A stretch of DNA of 26,377 bases from Hofstenia miamia (GCA_900660155.1 CABFPE010000211.1:956782-983158), one strand, 5' to 3'. Positions 10,160 to 23,012 are shown, numbered from the stretch's first letter. A program made the numbers and translations. The notes: generated from the sequence alone by a model not told the origin.

Positions 10160-11170
10160 CGGTATTAGATTCGCTCAATTCAGAGCGTTCGTGGTTTTCG
10201 AGATCTTCGGATGTATAGTAGCCATCCCCATTGACTAGGTAAATTATTTTTTTGCAATCAGGTTTTAGATGGTCTTTTTACGAACGGGAATTCTTCCGGT
10301 TTATCTGCGATAGCTTTTTGTAAGTCGTCTTTTTTGGTGGCATTGCGGTGAGGTTGAAATGTTTGTGGTTGGTAGCCTCACTGTCGATTGATGCGTTTGT
10401 TGTTTTCTAATGTCAATTGAATGTTGACTGCTTTTTTTATGAGAGTGTTTATATCATCGTTGATATCGCATTTGTTCTCGAATCAGTTTTTCATAGATGG
10501 AGGTAAGCCTGCATGGATGTATGAGTATAAATCCTGCGAATAGTAGCGATCTTCTTTGGGAGAGTCGCAGTAGTCGATCTACTTTATAGATGTAGTTGAT
10601 TATGTCTTCATCCTTTTTTAGTTTGCAGCTGTAAAGCTGCATTCAGCATTGCTTTCTTGTGCATTCGTTATCAAATTGTTCATTCATAGAATTGACTAGT
10701 TTGTCAAATTTGTTTTGATATTAGCGTCGAGATTTAGGTTCAAAATATCGTTGGGAGTTACTGGCATAGGCGATGCTGTTGGCGGCGATATTGGTGAGAA
10801 GGCTAATGGACTTGGTGGCGGCAACACTGGGTTCGTACTCTGCATTGGTTCAGGAAATGTATTGGCTTCTGGTTTTTAGGAAGACTGACTCAGGTTAGTA
10901 TCGGGTTTCATTAAATTCGTTATTGTTTCCAATATATTAGTTCTGAATACGTTTAGTTTTCTCGGATTGATGATTCAAATACATTGAATTGACCTGTGTT
11001 ACGAAATTTTCTTTATTTTGGGAAGACGATGATTGAGACAATTGTCTCTCTAAAGCGGATACTCTGGTTTCCATGTCATTAATATGTTCGGCTTGGTCCA
11101 TTACAAGTTCCATTAGTTCGGTTTTCGTTAGAGTTTTAAGAGAGGATTGAGTATTGTTCACCATTTTCAT
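10160..11170 (-). pseudogene. Gag-like region of Gypsy element
   Basis: The likely start is ATG at 11170. The first 75 codons include a probable coiled coil (LVMDQAEHINDMETRVSALE) followed by a Ser-rich stretch, ending at a stop at 10937. Further down, 10642-10454 has KLKKDEDIINYIYKVDRLLRL, which fits the capsid motif of many Gypsy gags (F..+KQ..DE.V..Y...+..L). Close to the protease a lone HLKPDC may be what is left of a CCHC zinc knuckle. At least four stops interrupt the region. Gag would form the particle around element RNA. Confidence 0.65.
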
Positions 11171-11353
11171 ATAATAACTTAGATTTGAGAGAGATATCAC
11201 GGCGGTAAAACAGTTGCAGGTGGGTTGTGAATTAAGACCATGCGTAAAAATCCATTCAAAGCTGGCAATTAAAGAACAACTTACGATTTCGATTAGGTGT
11301 TGAAGTTTTTAGAACGAGAGAGTGTTCTTTTGACGTACGAAAAGCATAAACAC

Positions 11354-11600
11354 AGTGATAGCGTAGTATCTAATCTTGCTGAGGTAAAACATCCAAGAGT
11401 ACCATTTAAACATAAGCATTTTAAAGTAGTATACATTAACGAGGCCAGCTTGAGTATGTAATAGAGTACAAGCATCTGGATTGATACAGATATAATGCAA
11501 TTAGAACTACTACGGATATGTTCAGCATTGGCAGCATCTAAGAATACGTGGCAATTAGTGCCGAAGCGAGACAACAAAGCTGCCATCAATAGTAAAACAA
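11354..11600 (-). repeat. Direct repeat copy 1 (leader side of Gypsy element)
   Basis: About 96% identical to 3597-3842. It lies between the P-like leader (11603-11680) and the gag start. On its outer side the sequence continues without a break into bases homologous to 16071-16134, and part of the repeat itself (11545-11567) matches 16176-16198 at 22 of 23 bases. It therefore behaves as internal leader sequence rather than a terminal repeat. Confidence 0.85.
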
Positions 11601-11680
11601 AATAATCTGGATCAGCTAAGCCCCAAAACTGAACGGGTTTACGCGACGGTCATAAGACAACTGAGAACGGCCTGCACCTG

Positions 11681-11899
11681 AATTACATGAAAAATAATTG
11701 ATCTATCAAAATGTATTTTTTCATGTTTATCTAAAATAGCCTTAAATATGTTATTCCTTACATATAACATCTCTTAGAATATTTGTTTTTCTTGATTATT
11801 CATTAAATAATTTTTGTTAATGTTATAATCCTTTAAACAATCTGAAAGCATTTTATAATTTATTGTTTATAATGGATTTTGACTGAATGTTATTCGTTG
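11681..11899. other. Short non-coding junction
   Basis: AT-rich sequence between the 5'-truncated end of the minus-strand Gypsy remnant and the plus-strand LINE fragment. Homology to the leader at 16071 onward stops at about 11680. No gene is seen. Confidence 0.5.
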
Positions 11900-12079
11900 A
11901 TTGTTATCCTTTCTTTTATGAAGCACAGCTAAATCTTCCAAGTTGCTCCATGAGAAAGTAAAACTTTTTATATTCAATATGTATGTAAACGATTTGAGCA
12001 ATCATACCACATGTAATGTCATACAATATGTTGATGATACTATGCTGTTTAGTTTCACATAAGTCTGCTGAAATTGCTA
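11900..12079 (+). pseudogene. LINE reverse transcriptase, part upstream of the piggyBac insertion
   Basis: The plus strand reads IFNMYVNDLSNHTTCN and IQYVDDTMLFSFT, the RT motif around the catalytic Y-x-D-D box (normally YADD in CR1/L2/Jockey-type LINEs; here YVDD). A one-base frame change follows. The next stretch, KSAEIAI, ends at the TTAA where piggyBac has inserted, and the frame continues at 14701. The upstream ORF2 is missing, so the fragment is 5'-truncated, as is common for LINEs. Confidence 0.75.
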
Positions 12080-12083
12080 TTAA
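12080..12083. repeat. TTAA target duplication, left
   Basis: TTAA directly precedes the piggyBac end CCCTTTGACGC and is duplicated at 14697-14700. TTAA is the obligatory piggyBac target. Confidence 0.95.
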
Positions 12084-12215
12084 CCCTTTGACGCACAACT
12101 TTACAAAAAACATCCAAAATTGATGATGTGAAGTTTTTAAGCTCCTCAGGTACACTAAAGTGTGTTGCTTTTATAAATTTCAAAAATCATGTAATATTCA
12201 GTGAAATACATGTAT

Positions 12216-12246
12216 GGGACATATGTGTCCCGTTGTGCATTAAAGG
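12216..12246 (-). repeat. piggyBac subterminal repeat, left
   Basis: Read on the minus strand it is close to CC-TTTAA-TGCACAAC followed by GGGACACATATGTCCC, a diverged copy of the element's own end. It pairs as an inverted repeat with 14326-14356. A likely role is transposase binding. Confidence 0.75.
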
Positions 12247-12303
12247 TAAAATAATCTGAAATTCATAAAAAAATTTTATTCATGTTAACAGCATTCAACA
12301 CGT

Positions 12304-14061
12304 TCACAGTTGTTTATGGAAAGTTTCGAAGCAGTTACGGTGACTCCCAAAACAGAGTGGGGCCTCACATTCATGACAAAAAACGTTTGTTCTTGATTCG
12401 ATCTTCTTTGATGAGCAAACTTTGCATCGCTTGCGAGACTCCAACCAGGTGGGAATGTGGTTAGTCGAAGTTTTTGCCTGGGATTGAACGTATTTTCGCT
12501 TCCTTGATTGCTGCAGAGACGGAATCAAACGACTTGAGTAACTTCCGAGAAGACCTCGCACCAACTGTTGCCGGAATTCAATGTGTTTCATTGGTTTTTC
12601 GTGACGAAGCTCGAGAATCTTTTGGTAAATGATGTAGCTGTTCACCACACTGGTGTTAAGTAAATCGAAAAATATTCGCAAGTAAAATTTGCTTCGAGAC
12701 CAATGATCAATGGCATAAGTGGCTTTCATTTGGTCAGACTTGTCAACGCCCCCCATATTCTGGTTATATTCAACCACCATCTTCAGAACATCAACGCTCA
12801 CTTTTTATGCTGATCCTTTTTGTTTACGAAGGACTCGCTTCGTCTCTTCTGCTGATGTTTTGTTCGAGATCATGCAAACGGATCGTGTATCCTTCCAGCG
12901 TACGAAATGAGTGTTTTGCGATTGTCGTTTGTCAATTTGACCTTTTTCCATCGTCTTCTCCAGGGGTAGATCTTTCGGTAGATTTTTTCGGTTCGAGCGT
13001 ACAGTTCCAGTACCATAAAGCCCATGTTCACCAAGAATTTGAATCAATCGAGGAGATGTGAAGAAATTGTCGAAGTACAGGGAACAACCAGTTCTTATCA
13101 ACGTCTTGCTCAAATTCAAAATGACAGATTCGCCAAGTCCAATTTCAGTTTCTTCTTTTCTGCCAAGGTAAGGGTTCATTTCATACACATAACCGCTTTG
13201 TGAAGCTGCACGAATCCAGATTTTGAAGCCCCATTTGATTGGTTTTGATTTTATGTATTGCTTCATAAAATGATGACCCTTAAACTTGATTATGCGCTCA
13301 TCAATGCTTTGGCATTCAGCTGGAGATATAGCGTTTTGGAAGGAAGCGTTCAGATGGTCAAATAAGGCTCTTACCTTGAAACCTCTGTCGTAATTTGGAT
13401 CCTTTCTTGGTAGTTGTTCTTCATTGTTTGAAAAATGCAAAAAAGATCTGATCTTCTCGAATCGTGCAAGGGGCATTACATTCGCAACATATGATACACG
13501 CATGTCCGGGTCTGAAGACCAATAATCGCGAAGAGATGGGAGTTTATGGTACCCCATGAGAATGTTTATACCGAGAAAGGCCTTCATTTCTTCATTGTTT
13601 GTTTCAAAAACGACTCCTTTTTGCGCAGCATACCGATTTGACTCTTGAACAAGGAGTTCAACGAGGGTGTTGAAATTTGTTACTTCTTCGTATACACTCA
13701 CAGGTGAAGGATCTGAGAAATTGTCTGAAGAAACTTTCTCAGCAAGAGCTTCAAACTCGATTTGGTCAATGTTTTCGACACTGCAGATCAAAGAAATATC
13801 TCTACTCCAAAGATACTCGTTGCTCATACAGTCTGTGTTGAATGATTTGCCCTCATTTGAATTTTCAATCGCGTCATGTGTGACATCTGCTCTTTCAATG
13901 ATAACATTTTCAACATTTTCCTCTTCAGCTTCATTCAATACTTCCATATCTTCTTCATCCAAACCTTCTTCTTCATCGTCCAAATTGTCAGCTGTTATAA
14001 GTTCAATAATTTCCTCTGGTGTCAATCTAAAACAGCGGCGTCTGCGTTTGTTGGCAGACAT
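12304..14061 (-). pseudogene. piggyBac transposase, one premature stop
   Basis: From the ATG at 14061 the frame is open to 12304 (585 positions, against about 590 for the family) except for one TAA at 12807-12805, codon 419. The frame is identical on both sides, so a single point change disables the protein. Residues 30-80 form an acidic region. The DDD catalytic residues are all present: Asp in SIDERII (about 254), Asp in LYFDNFF (about 331), and GGVDKSD after the stop (about 440 and 443). The tail has the cysteine-rich zinc domain (RCKVCSSKK, FCHECEAPLC, NCFETFH) that binds the transposon ends. A frame extension upstream to 14124 starts with TTG and is not needed. The enzyme cuts and pastes at TTAA without leaving footprints. 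Confidence 0.93.
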
Positions 14062-14325
14062 CTTCTTTCCACTTCTCTGATGTGTTGTCGAAGTAAAATT
14101 GCAAGCAATGTGTTTTGCTGTCAATTTCTATGGGCCAACGGGTTAGATTATTGATCTCCATTCAAGTAACAAAATTTCAAATTTTAATTTCTTCAGCTGG
14201 CTTCAGAGTGGCTAGAGAAAGGTTTCAGTCATTTGATTTTGAAATTAATTAGACTTCTACCAACGCACTAATCAGAAAAAGTGTTCTGTCATTTTCAATT
14301 TTTCATTCCTAAAAGATGTCGACAT

Positions 14326-14356
14326 CCATTACCGCATAACGGGACAAATATGTCCC
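14326..14356 (+). repeat. piggyBac subterminal repeat, right
   Basis: CCATTACCGCATAAC followed by GGGACAAATATGTCCC, homologous to the element's right end and in inverted orientation to 12216-12246. It lies upstream of the transposase ATG, so it may also affect transcription. Confidence 0.75.
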
Positions 14357-14665
14357 GGTCCAAAAAACAGTGCCTATAAAACAGCAATGATAGAATATTG
14401 ATTTTGACAGGTTCAGAGTTCTTATGTAGTTATATGCGACACCAGAACTTATGAACTAACATCAAAAATGGCGGCAATTTGTTATGAGAAGAAAATACAT
14501 GTAATTATATTTTCAATATGTTTGAATACATGTAATGTGAAAGATAAATTTATATCAACATAAATACTGTAAAAGATTTAGTGTTTGAAATGAGATGAAC
14601 AATGTTTAATCATCAAATACAGAATTATGCCAGAGAAAAGGACTACTATGGTAGGTAACATGTGC

Positions 14666-14696
14666 GGGACACATATGTCCCATAAGCGTCAAAGGG
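14666..14696 (-). repeat. piggyBac right terminal repeat with palindromic core
   Basis: Contains GGGACACATATGTCCC and ends with GCGTCAAAGGG next to TTAA. The left end shares the terminal 11 bases but lacks the GGGACA core. Confidence 0.85.
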
Positions 14697-14700
14697 TTAA
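14697..14700. repeat. TTAA target duplication, right
   Basis: Second copy of the TTAA target, adjacent to GCGTCAAAGGG. Confidence 0.95.
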
Positions 14701-15697
14701 AGTTCTCGAAGAAAATTGCACAATATTTTGCTTCTCTACAATTAAGAATAAAAACCCATCAAAAACTCAATTTTAATTAGATCTAAATCTATCAATTATT
14801 CCGCATGTATTTCTCAACTTAACTTGAAATTTGGTGAAACATACATAGAACAAGTTAATTCCTTTAAATATTTAGTAATCATTTTTGATTCTCAACTTAA
14901 TTTTACAAAACAAATAACTAATGTTATTAAGAAAATGGTTATTTCAATTAAGGCCTTAGCAATATATCACACAGCTTCCAAAAACAAAAAATCAATTAAT
15001 TCACACATTAATACTAAGTCACTTTAATTATAGAAACATACTGTATACCGACATAAATCGACAAAGTTCGAATAAATTCAATGTGCAATTAAAATGGGCC
15101 ATAAAAATTGCAGTTAATCATTTATGTACAGAAATACAGAAATCAAGAAATTAACAAAAACTTTTCTAAATCGTTTTATGCTGAAAACGTATTAACTACC
15201 TTCTTTAAGATATTTAATAATATTGTTCCATACCACAAATCTAATTTTCTGTCCTCTAGACTATTGCTTAGACATAATCATAGAACCCTAAAAATTATGC
15301 CCCTTACATATAACAAGAAAACAATGAAAAATTCATTTCATTTCTAAACACATCAATAAATATGTGGAATGATCTACCTAAATCTATAAAACAAATAATA
15401 AACTAAGAGTACTTTAAGAACGAAATACAAAAATACTTCTGTAGTTGTACAAAGGAAAGGCTTGAATACAAATGGTGAGGTTTTAAATTTTACAATAGTG
15501 ATAATTCAATACCGCATCTAATCTAATCAAAATTCGTCATAGTTCAAGCTATTAATTGTAATTAATTTTGTAGATATTTTTTGTATTGTTTTTGTTCTTT
15601 TATTTGTACTGTGTTTTGACGCTATTTAGAGTTGTAAACAGTATTATATATCGTAAAAATAAACCCTAAATATAGATACTTCATTTCATTTCATTTG
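14701..15697 (+). pseudogene. LINE reverse transcriptase C-terminal part and 3' end
   Basis: The frame that stopped at the piggyBac insertion resumes as KVLEENCTIF and reaches NPSKTQF, the conserved region between RT motif C and the thumb (…N..KT). Then 14824-15027 gives EQVNSFKYLVIIFDSQLNF, the thumb motif FKYLG..D..L of CR1/Jockey-type LINEs. Further C-terminal sequence is degraded by stops. Around 15640-15697 are an AATAAA and a short TTTCA pentamer tail (TTCATTTCATTTCATTT), a typical LINE 3' end. The LINE was present before the piggyBac. Confidence 0.75.
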
Positions 15698-15794
15698 AAA
15701 ATTTTTGCAGTTAATCGTTTTGTATATGCAATAAATCAGGTCTGTTTTATATGTGTCAAACTACATGCATAAGTCCACAAATTTTAAACAACCT

Positions 15795-15795
15795 N
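15795..15795. other. Unresolved base (N)
   Basis: A single N in ACCTNGCTGC, the only ambiguous base in the window, lies at the probable start of the LTR-like segment. Confidence 1.
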
Positions 15796-15799
15796 GCTG

Positions 15800-16001
15800 C
15801 AGCGCGAGATTCATCATGCTGCTGACGTCATGCACAGACATTATTTTTAGTTCTGCCGTTGGCCGGTTATTGCGTATCATTTAACCATGTTTAGTTAGTA
15901 GTTAAGTATTTTGTATAAATAGGGCAACATTGTGCGTGATTGGATCAATAAAAATTTATTTACTGCTCGATACGGTCGTTATTCTCTCGTGCCTCGATAC
16001 A
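15800..16001 (+). mobile_element. LTR-like segment (solo or 5' LTR)
   Basis: A GC-richer block with the order of an LTR: a GACGTCATG site at about 15823, a TATA box TATAAATAG at 15914, AATAAA at 15947-15952, and an end at about 16001 in CGATACA. The following TTATTAGATGGTCATGAGC could hold a primer-binding site. The left boundary is unclear because of the N. No second copy of the LTR is present in the window. The downstream leader is homologous to the leader of the minus-strand Gypsy remnant, so it probably belongs to the same or a sister family. Confidence 0.6.
15914..15922 (+). promoter_or_regulatory. TATA box of LTR-like promoter
   Basis: TATAAATAG followed by GGGCAAC, with AATAAA about 30 bp downstream, as in compact retroelement LTRs. 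Confidence 0.55.
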
Positions 16002-16396
16002 TTATTAGATGGTCATGAGCAGCTAAACTTGCTACGGAGTTGAGGGGGTGGCGTACTGGGTATTCCCCGTAGGTGTTCTCGGAAGTCTAAACCCTACGCA
16101 AGCCCGTTATCCACTGGGGTTTTAGCTGATCCAGTGATGTTTGTTCTATTAATTTGATTACAGCTAGCCTGTAAAGCTTCGGCAGTAATTGCCACGTAAA
16201 TTCTCATGTTTCCACTAATATGCAGTTACGTGTTTACAACTTTAGACGCTATGTATTCTCGATCTCTAGTTACTATTACATTGTTTTGCTGAAAGTGCTA
16301 ATGCTGTTATTTCACGCTAACTAAGTTCTAAATTTTGGTGTATGGATTTATTTGCCTACTCGATAGTAAATACTATGCATTCAGAATGCTATAACT

Positions 16397-16400
<4 letters not shown>
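16002..16400 (+). mobile_element. Retroelement leader fragment, truncated at the TA repeat
   Basis: 16071-16240 aligns collinearly with the complement of 11680-11510. Shared blocks are AGGTG, TTCTC-G--GTC, CCCGTT, GGGG-TTAGCTGATCCAG (16116-16134) and GCTTCGGCANTAATTGCCA (16176-16194), with similar spacing. No coding sequence follows. The fragment ends at the (TA)20 tract where the Tc1 element begins. Confidence 0.65.

Positions 16401-16440
<40 letters not shown>
16401..16440. repeat. (TA)20 microsatellite
   Basis: Twenty perfect TA units directly beside the left end of the Tc1 element, whose insertion target is TA. Confidence 0.97.
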
Positions 16441-16443
<3 letters not shown>

Positions 16444-16906
16444 TATACGACAAACTACTTGGGACAACACAATTTTCATTAAAATTAACTTCCTGTGATC
16501 ATTTTATTATAATTTTGTTGTGCCCTACTTAATTTTAAGCAACAAATATATTGAAGTTGTTATCTATGAAATTTTCAAGCACCTAGAATTTTATTTAATA
16601 AATTTACGTTACTTGAAACTATATTTCTTTAAGACAAATTACTTGGGACAATTTAAAAAATATAAAGAGTATATTTAAATTGCTTCAGTATATGATTAAT
16701 CGTGTTTCATATGGATTATTGTATGGCTATGTATTCGGATATGCATCTATTTGCATACAGCTAACTGAAATTTGGCATGAATATGATAGCAAACACAATT
16801 TCTAAAGTATCATTAAAGCTGCAGTTTCTTATTTCTATTGCTTACATTATGCCTGGTTGTGATATCACTGTTATAAAAAAACTGAAATTACTCTTTAAAA
16901 CTCAAA

Positions 16907-17690
16907 ATGTCCACTGTTCGTGAAATTGAGTAAGTTAAGAACAAAAGTTGGGAAGTCAACAGTTGCAATAATTAAGTCATCAATGAGCTTGATATCAAAT
17001 CAAAAAAGAAGGTGTGTAAGAAAGTTCTCAACTACCCTCAACCAAGATCGTTTCTTGAAGAGAATTTTAGTTAAAAATCCATTAAGCTCTTCAAATGAAC
17101 TACAATGTCACTAGCAAGAAGCTGGTGTTTGTGTCAGTGCAAGAACTGTGCAACGGAGATTAAAAATATGGGCTGCAAAAGAATTAAACCAAGAAAAGTG
17201 CCTAAGCTTACGAAAACAATGAAAAAGAAGCGCTTCAATTTTGCATTGGACCATCAGTCTTGGCCTTTAGAACAGTGGGGAAAAGTGTGTTTCAGCGACG
17301 AAACCTCATTAGAGTGCAATTCTGAATCAAAGAGAAAGGTATGCCATCTTAAAAGAACCCCACCTCCAATAAAACAAGTAGTGAAGCCTCCACCTAAAGT
17401 AATGAGTATGATTAGATCAAAAGGTCTAGGACAGTTAGGAGTGATAGATGGGATAATGAATTCACATAAATATATTGAAATTCTTTAAAAAAGTACTATT
17501 CCTCAAATTAAAGAGTGGTTAACTGATGATGAGGAACCAAATTATATGCAGGATGGAGCTCCGTGTCATGCAGCAAAAGTAGTAAAGAATTTTATCTGTG
17601 ATAAAAACATGTCTGTTGGATTGGCCTGGGAACTTCCCAGATCCAATCACTGTATCAGACTTAATGGCGAGCATTTTGAGTGAATTTTTT
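16907..17690 (+). pseudogene. Tc1-type transposase, several frameshifts and stops
   Basis: The likely start is ATG at 16907. An N-terminal helix-turn-helix part in a second frame reads QKRRCVRKFSTTL and LVKNPLSSSNELQ, followed by a TAG at 17112, then VSARTVQRRLKIW. After a frame change near 17210 the catalytic domain gives EQWGKVCFSDETS with the first Asp, KGLGQLGVIDGIMNSHKYIE, a TAA at 17486, then MQDGAPCHAAKVV with the second Asp. A last frame change near 17620 gives LDWPGNFPDPITVSD, where active Tc1 proteins have LDWPGNSPDLNPIENLW. The third acidic residue of the DDE triad is therefore lost. The protein is inactive. Confidence 0.85.
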
Positions 17691-17879
17691 TTAAGTAAAT
17701 TTGCATATTTTCTTTTGTTGTTTGTTTCTGAATTAAACTGTGATAAAAACATGTCTGTTGGATTGGCCTGGGAACTTCCCAGATCCAATCAGTGTATCAG
17801 ACTTAATGGCGAGCATTTTGAGTGAATTTTTTTAAGTAAATTTGCATATTTTCTTTTGTTGTTTGTTTCTGAACTAAAC
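17596..17879 (+). repeat. Tandem duplication, about 142 bp, of Tc1 transposase tail
   Basis: 17596-17737 is repeated immediately at 17738-17878 with a few differences (CACTG/CAGTG, one T fewer in a T-run, AATTAAA/AACTAAA). Each copy spans the LDWPGN-encoding region and the following untranslated AT-rich part. Confidence 0.93.
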
Positions 17880-18049
17880 TGTGTCTGTTTCGTTGATAAA
17901 TAAAGGTTTTTTTGCTTCTTAGTTTATGAATTTCTTTTTAAGTATCAGTAATTTGTTGATAATGATCAAATCACATTTACATAATTAGATAATTTGCATA
18001 ATTAACATAATTAGGTTGACCAGAGTCCAAGGACTTTTGGGCCACTCGG

Positions 18050-21795
<3,746 letters not shown>

Positions 21796-21989
21796 ATCTG
21801 TAAACATATAATCATTAGTAAATATAAAAATGAACACTTAATAATACAAAAGATTATATTGAATTGCTGTTTTCAAACTGCTGCTGAAGTGCAGGATGCG
21901 ATTTTAGGGACACAGTATAGCTCAGACGTAGTTACTGTAAATAGATTGACTAGGGTTAATGATTCGATTTTCTTCTATTCAATGATAAA

Positions 21990-22560
21990 GTTTTGTTTAA
22001 AATCATCTGCTGTAAAACGCCTATTGTTCAAGTCCATTCCTTGTGCCAATCTTCTACATGCATCTCCCTTCTATTGGTGACTCTCTCGTGCAATGTTCCA
22101 CTCTATGGAAAGATTCCAGAAACAAATTCTCAAATGGATTTTACCCTTACCTATAAAAGATGCCCTGCTAAAATTCTAGCGTCTCCCACTATTGCCATAC
22201 TTTCATGCATGTGATCTCCTTTTGTTCACTCATTTACTGACTCGCAAGCAGGACCTTGATCAATTTGATGTTATAAAGTTCTCGAATTCCCGCTACTTGC
22301 TCTGACGATTTCTCCACGTTCTCTGTTCGTAGACCCAAGAAACATAGCACACTTCAGTCGTTTTTTAATCGTGCTTATGCTTCCGTTAATTTCCTCTGGA
22401 CTCTCAACCCTCCATAACGGCCATTGCATTTTGCATTCCTCCAAAAAATTAAATGAATGGGAAATAAATAACATATTAGAGTATTTTTTTAATTTTTGTA
22501 TTTTGTATTAGTTTTGAATTTGTAAGCACATCTTTTTCAGACTTGAATAAAGAGCTTATT
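21990..22560 (+). pseudogene. LINE reverse transcriptase C-terminus and 3' UTR
   Basis: In broken frames the plus strand reads AMFHSMERFQKQILKWILP, the 'exits the palm into L.R.QR...K.I' region of CR1/L2-type RTs, then LLPYFHACDLLLFTHL and QDLDQFDVIKFSNSRY, the usual C-terminal LDL...K...D motif, and FFNRAYASVNFLW near 22365-22400. The 3' UTR holds AATAAA at 22546-22551. The fragment starts less than 200 bp from the 5' end of the MCM9 coding sequence and is on the opposite strand. Stops and frameshifts show it is dead. Confidence 0.65.
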
Positions 22561-22639
22561 AACCATTATGAATCTAATCGATGCACTCAAATTCAATCCC
22601 AACACGTTCCATTCAATAAACACAACATCAGTAAGAAAT

Positions 22640-23012
22640 AAATTCACTCCGCATCACATCTACCTCTTCGGACCTCCTGTCGGTGCTGATCATAATCTCT
22701 TAAAAACTTCGCAATTAAGCACTTCAATCAAATAATAAGAAGCTTCTCTCAACGTTGTCTTACTGCCATTCCAGTCTTTGATCATTTTCTTCTTCGCCTC
22801 ATTCTATCAACTCATCTTGCTTATGATGGCATCCACCCGTCTGACAAAGGTCTCTCAATCTTCATCAGCAATCTAAGGAACTTCCATACTGAGTCAACAC
22901 TCGCAAATCAATATGTCTCCTTGTGTTATCCCATAATTTCCCACAATAAAGCAGCACGCCATTCTCTACTGCCAACACCCGCTGTTCATCCCGCTCTACA
23001 CTGTACCCAATT
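22640..23012 (+). pseudogene. SGNH esterase-like ORF1 fragment of a LINE
   Basis: A degenerate first part has LFGPPVGADHN. Then one frame is open from about 22711 to 23012 and contains AIPVFDHF and, at 22825-22851, DGIHPSDKG followed by LSIFISNL. D-G-x-H-P near a C-terminus is the catalytic Asp-His signature of SGNH/GDSL hydrolases. CR1- and L2-type LINEs carry such an esterase domain in ORF1. The catalytic Ser block at the N-terminus is not visible. It lies directly upstream of an ORF2 start at about 23190, so it probably belongs to the same LINE. Confidence 0.5.

Larger units (their letters stand above)
3596..11680 (-). mobile_element. Degenerate Ty3/Gypsy-type retroelement with a third ORF
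   Basis: Reading on the minus strand from 11680: leader, gag-like region, protease, reverse transcriptase, RNase H, integrase, then about 2.7 kb of a third ORF. This is the gene order of Ty3/Gypsy elements with an env-like position. A 247-bp sequence is directly repeated at 11354-11600 and 3597-3842 with about ten differences. The copies bracket the coding part but lack promoter and polyadenylation signals, and the homology of the leader with 16071-16240 runs through the outer edge of the 11.4-kb copy, so they may not be LTRs. No normal LTR is seen at either end. Every gene carries stops or frameshifts, and two catalytic motifs are altered. Confidence 0.8.
12084..14696 (-). mobile_element. 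piggyBac transposon, 2,613 bp, nearly intact
   Basis: Perfect 11-bp terminal inverted repeats, CCCTTTGACGC at 12084-12094 and its complement at 14686-14696, sit exactly inside two TTAA sites. A single transposase gene fills the interior on the minus strand. A longer repeat unit with a GGGACANATATGTCCC core recurs near both ends (12216-12246, 14326-14356, 14666-14696). The element lies inside the RT gene of a LINE; removing it together with one TTAA rejoins the LINE frame. Size, ends and gene content all match a complete, recently inserted autonomous element with one disabling stop. Confidence 0.95.
16441..18049 (+). mobile_element. Tc1-like transposon, 1.6 kb, degenerate
   Basis: The left end CAGTATACGACAAACTACTTGG follows TA. 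The right end, read inward, is CCGAGTGGCCCAAAAGTCC and is followed by TA (18050-18051). The two ends resemble each other only weakly (shared CAAA..T.CTTGG). A second copy of the left motif, GACAAATTACTTGGGACAA at 16633-16651, repeats 16448-16466 and matches the IR/DR arrangement of Tc1 elements. The interior carries a broken Tc1 transposase. The length of 1,609 bp is normal for Tc1. Confidence 0.8.

Noticed and set aside
11293..11589. 98-codon minus-strand frame in the Gypsy leader
   Set aside because: It repeats the frame of 3518-3842 because the DNA is duplicated. The differences between copies are not biased to silent sites, so coding is not supported.
3597..11600. Simple LTR pair
   Set aside because: The repeats lack LTR signals, and leader homology passes through the outer border. 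They are kept as direct repeats and discussed as a finding.
13667..14080. Plus-strand open frame of 137 codons rich in Ser
   Set aside because: It is the complement of the acidic N-terminal region of the piggyBac transposase. The Ser runs come from antisense Glu/Asp codons.
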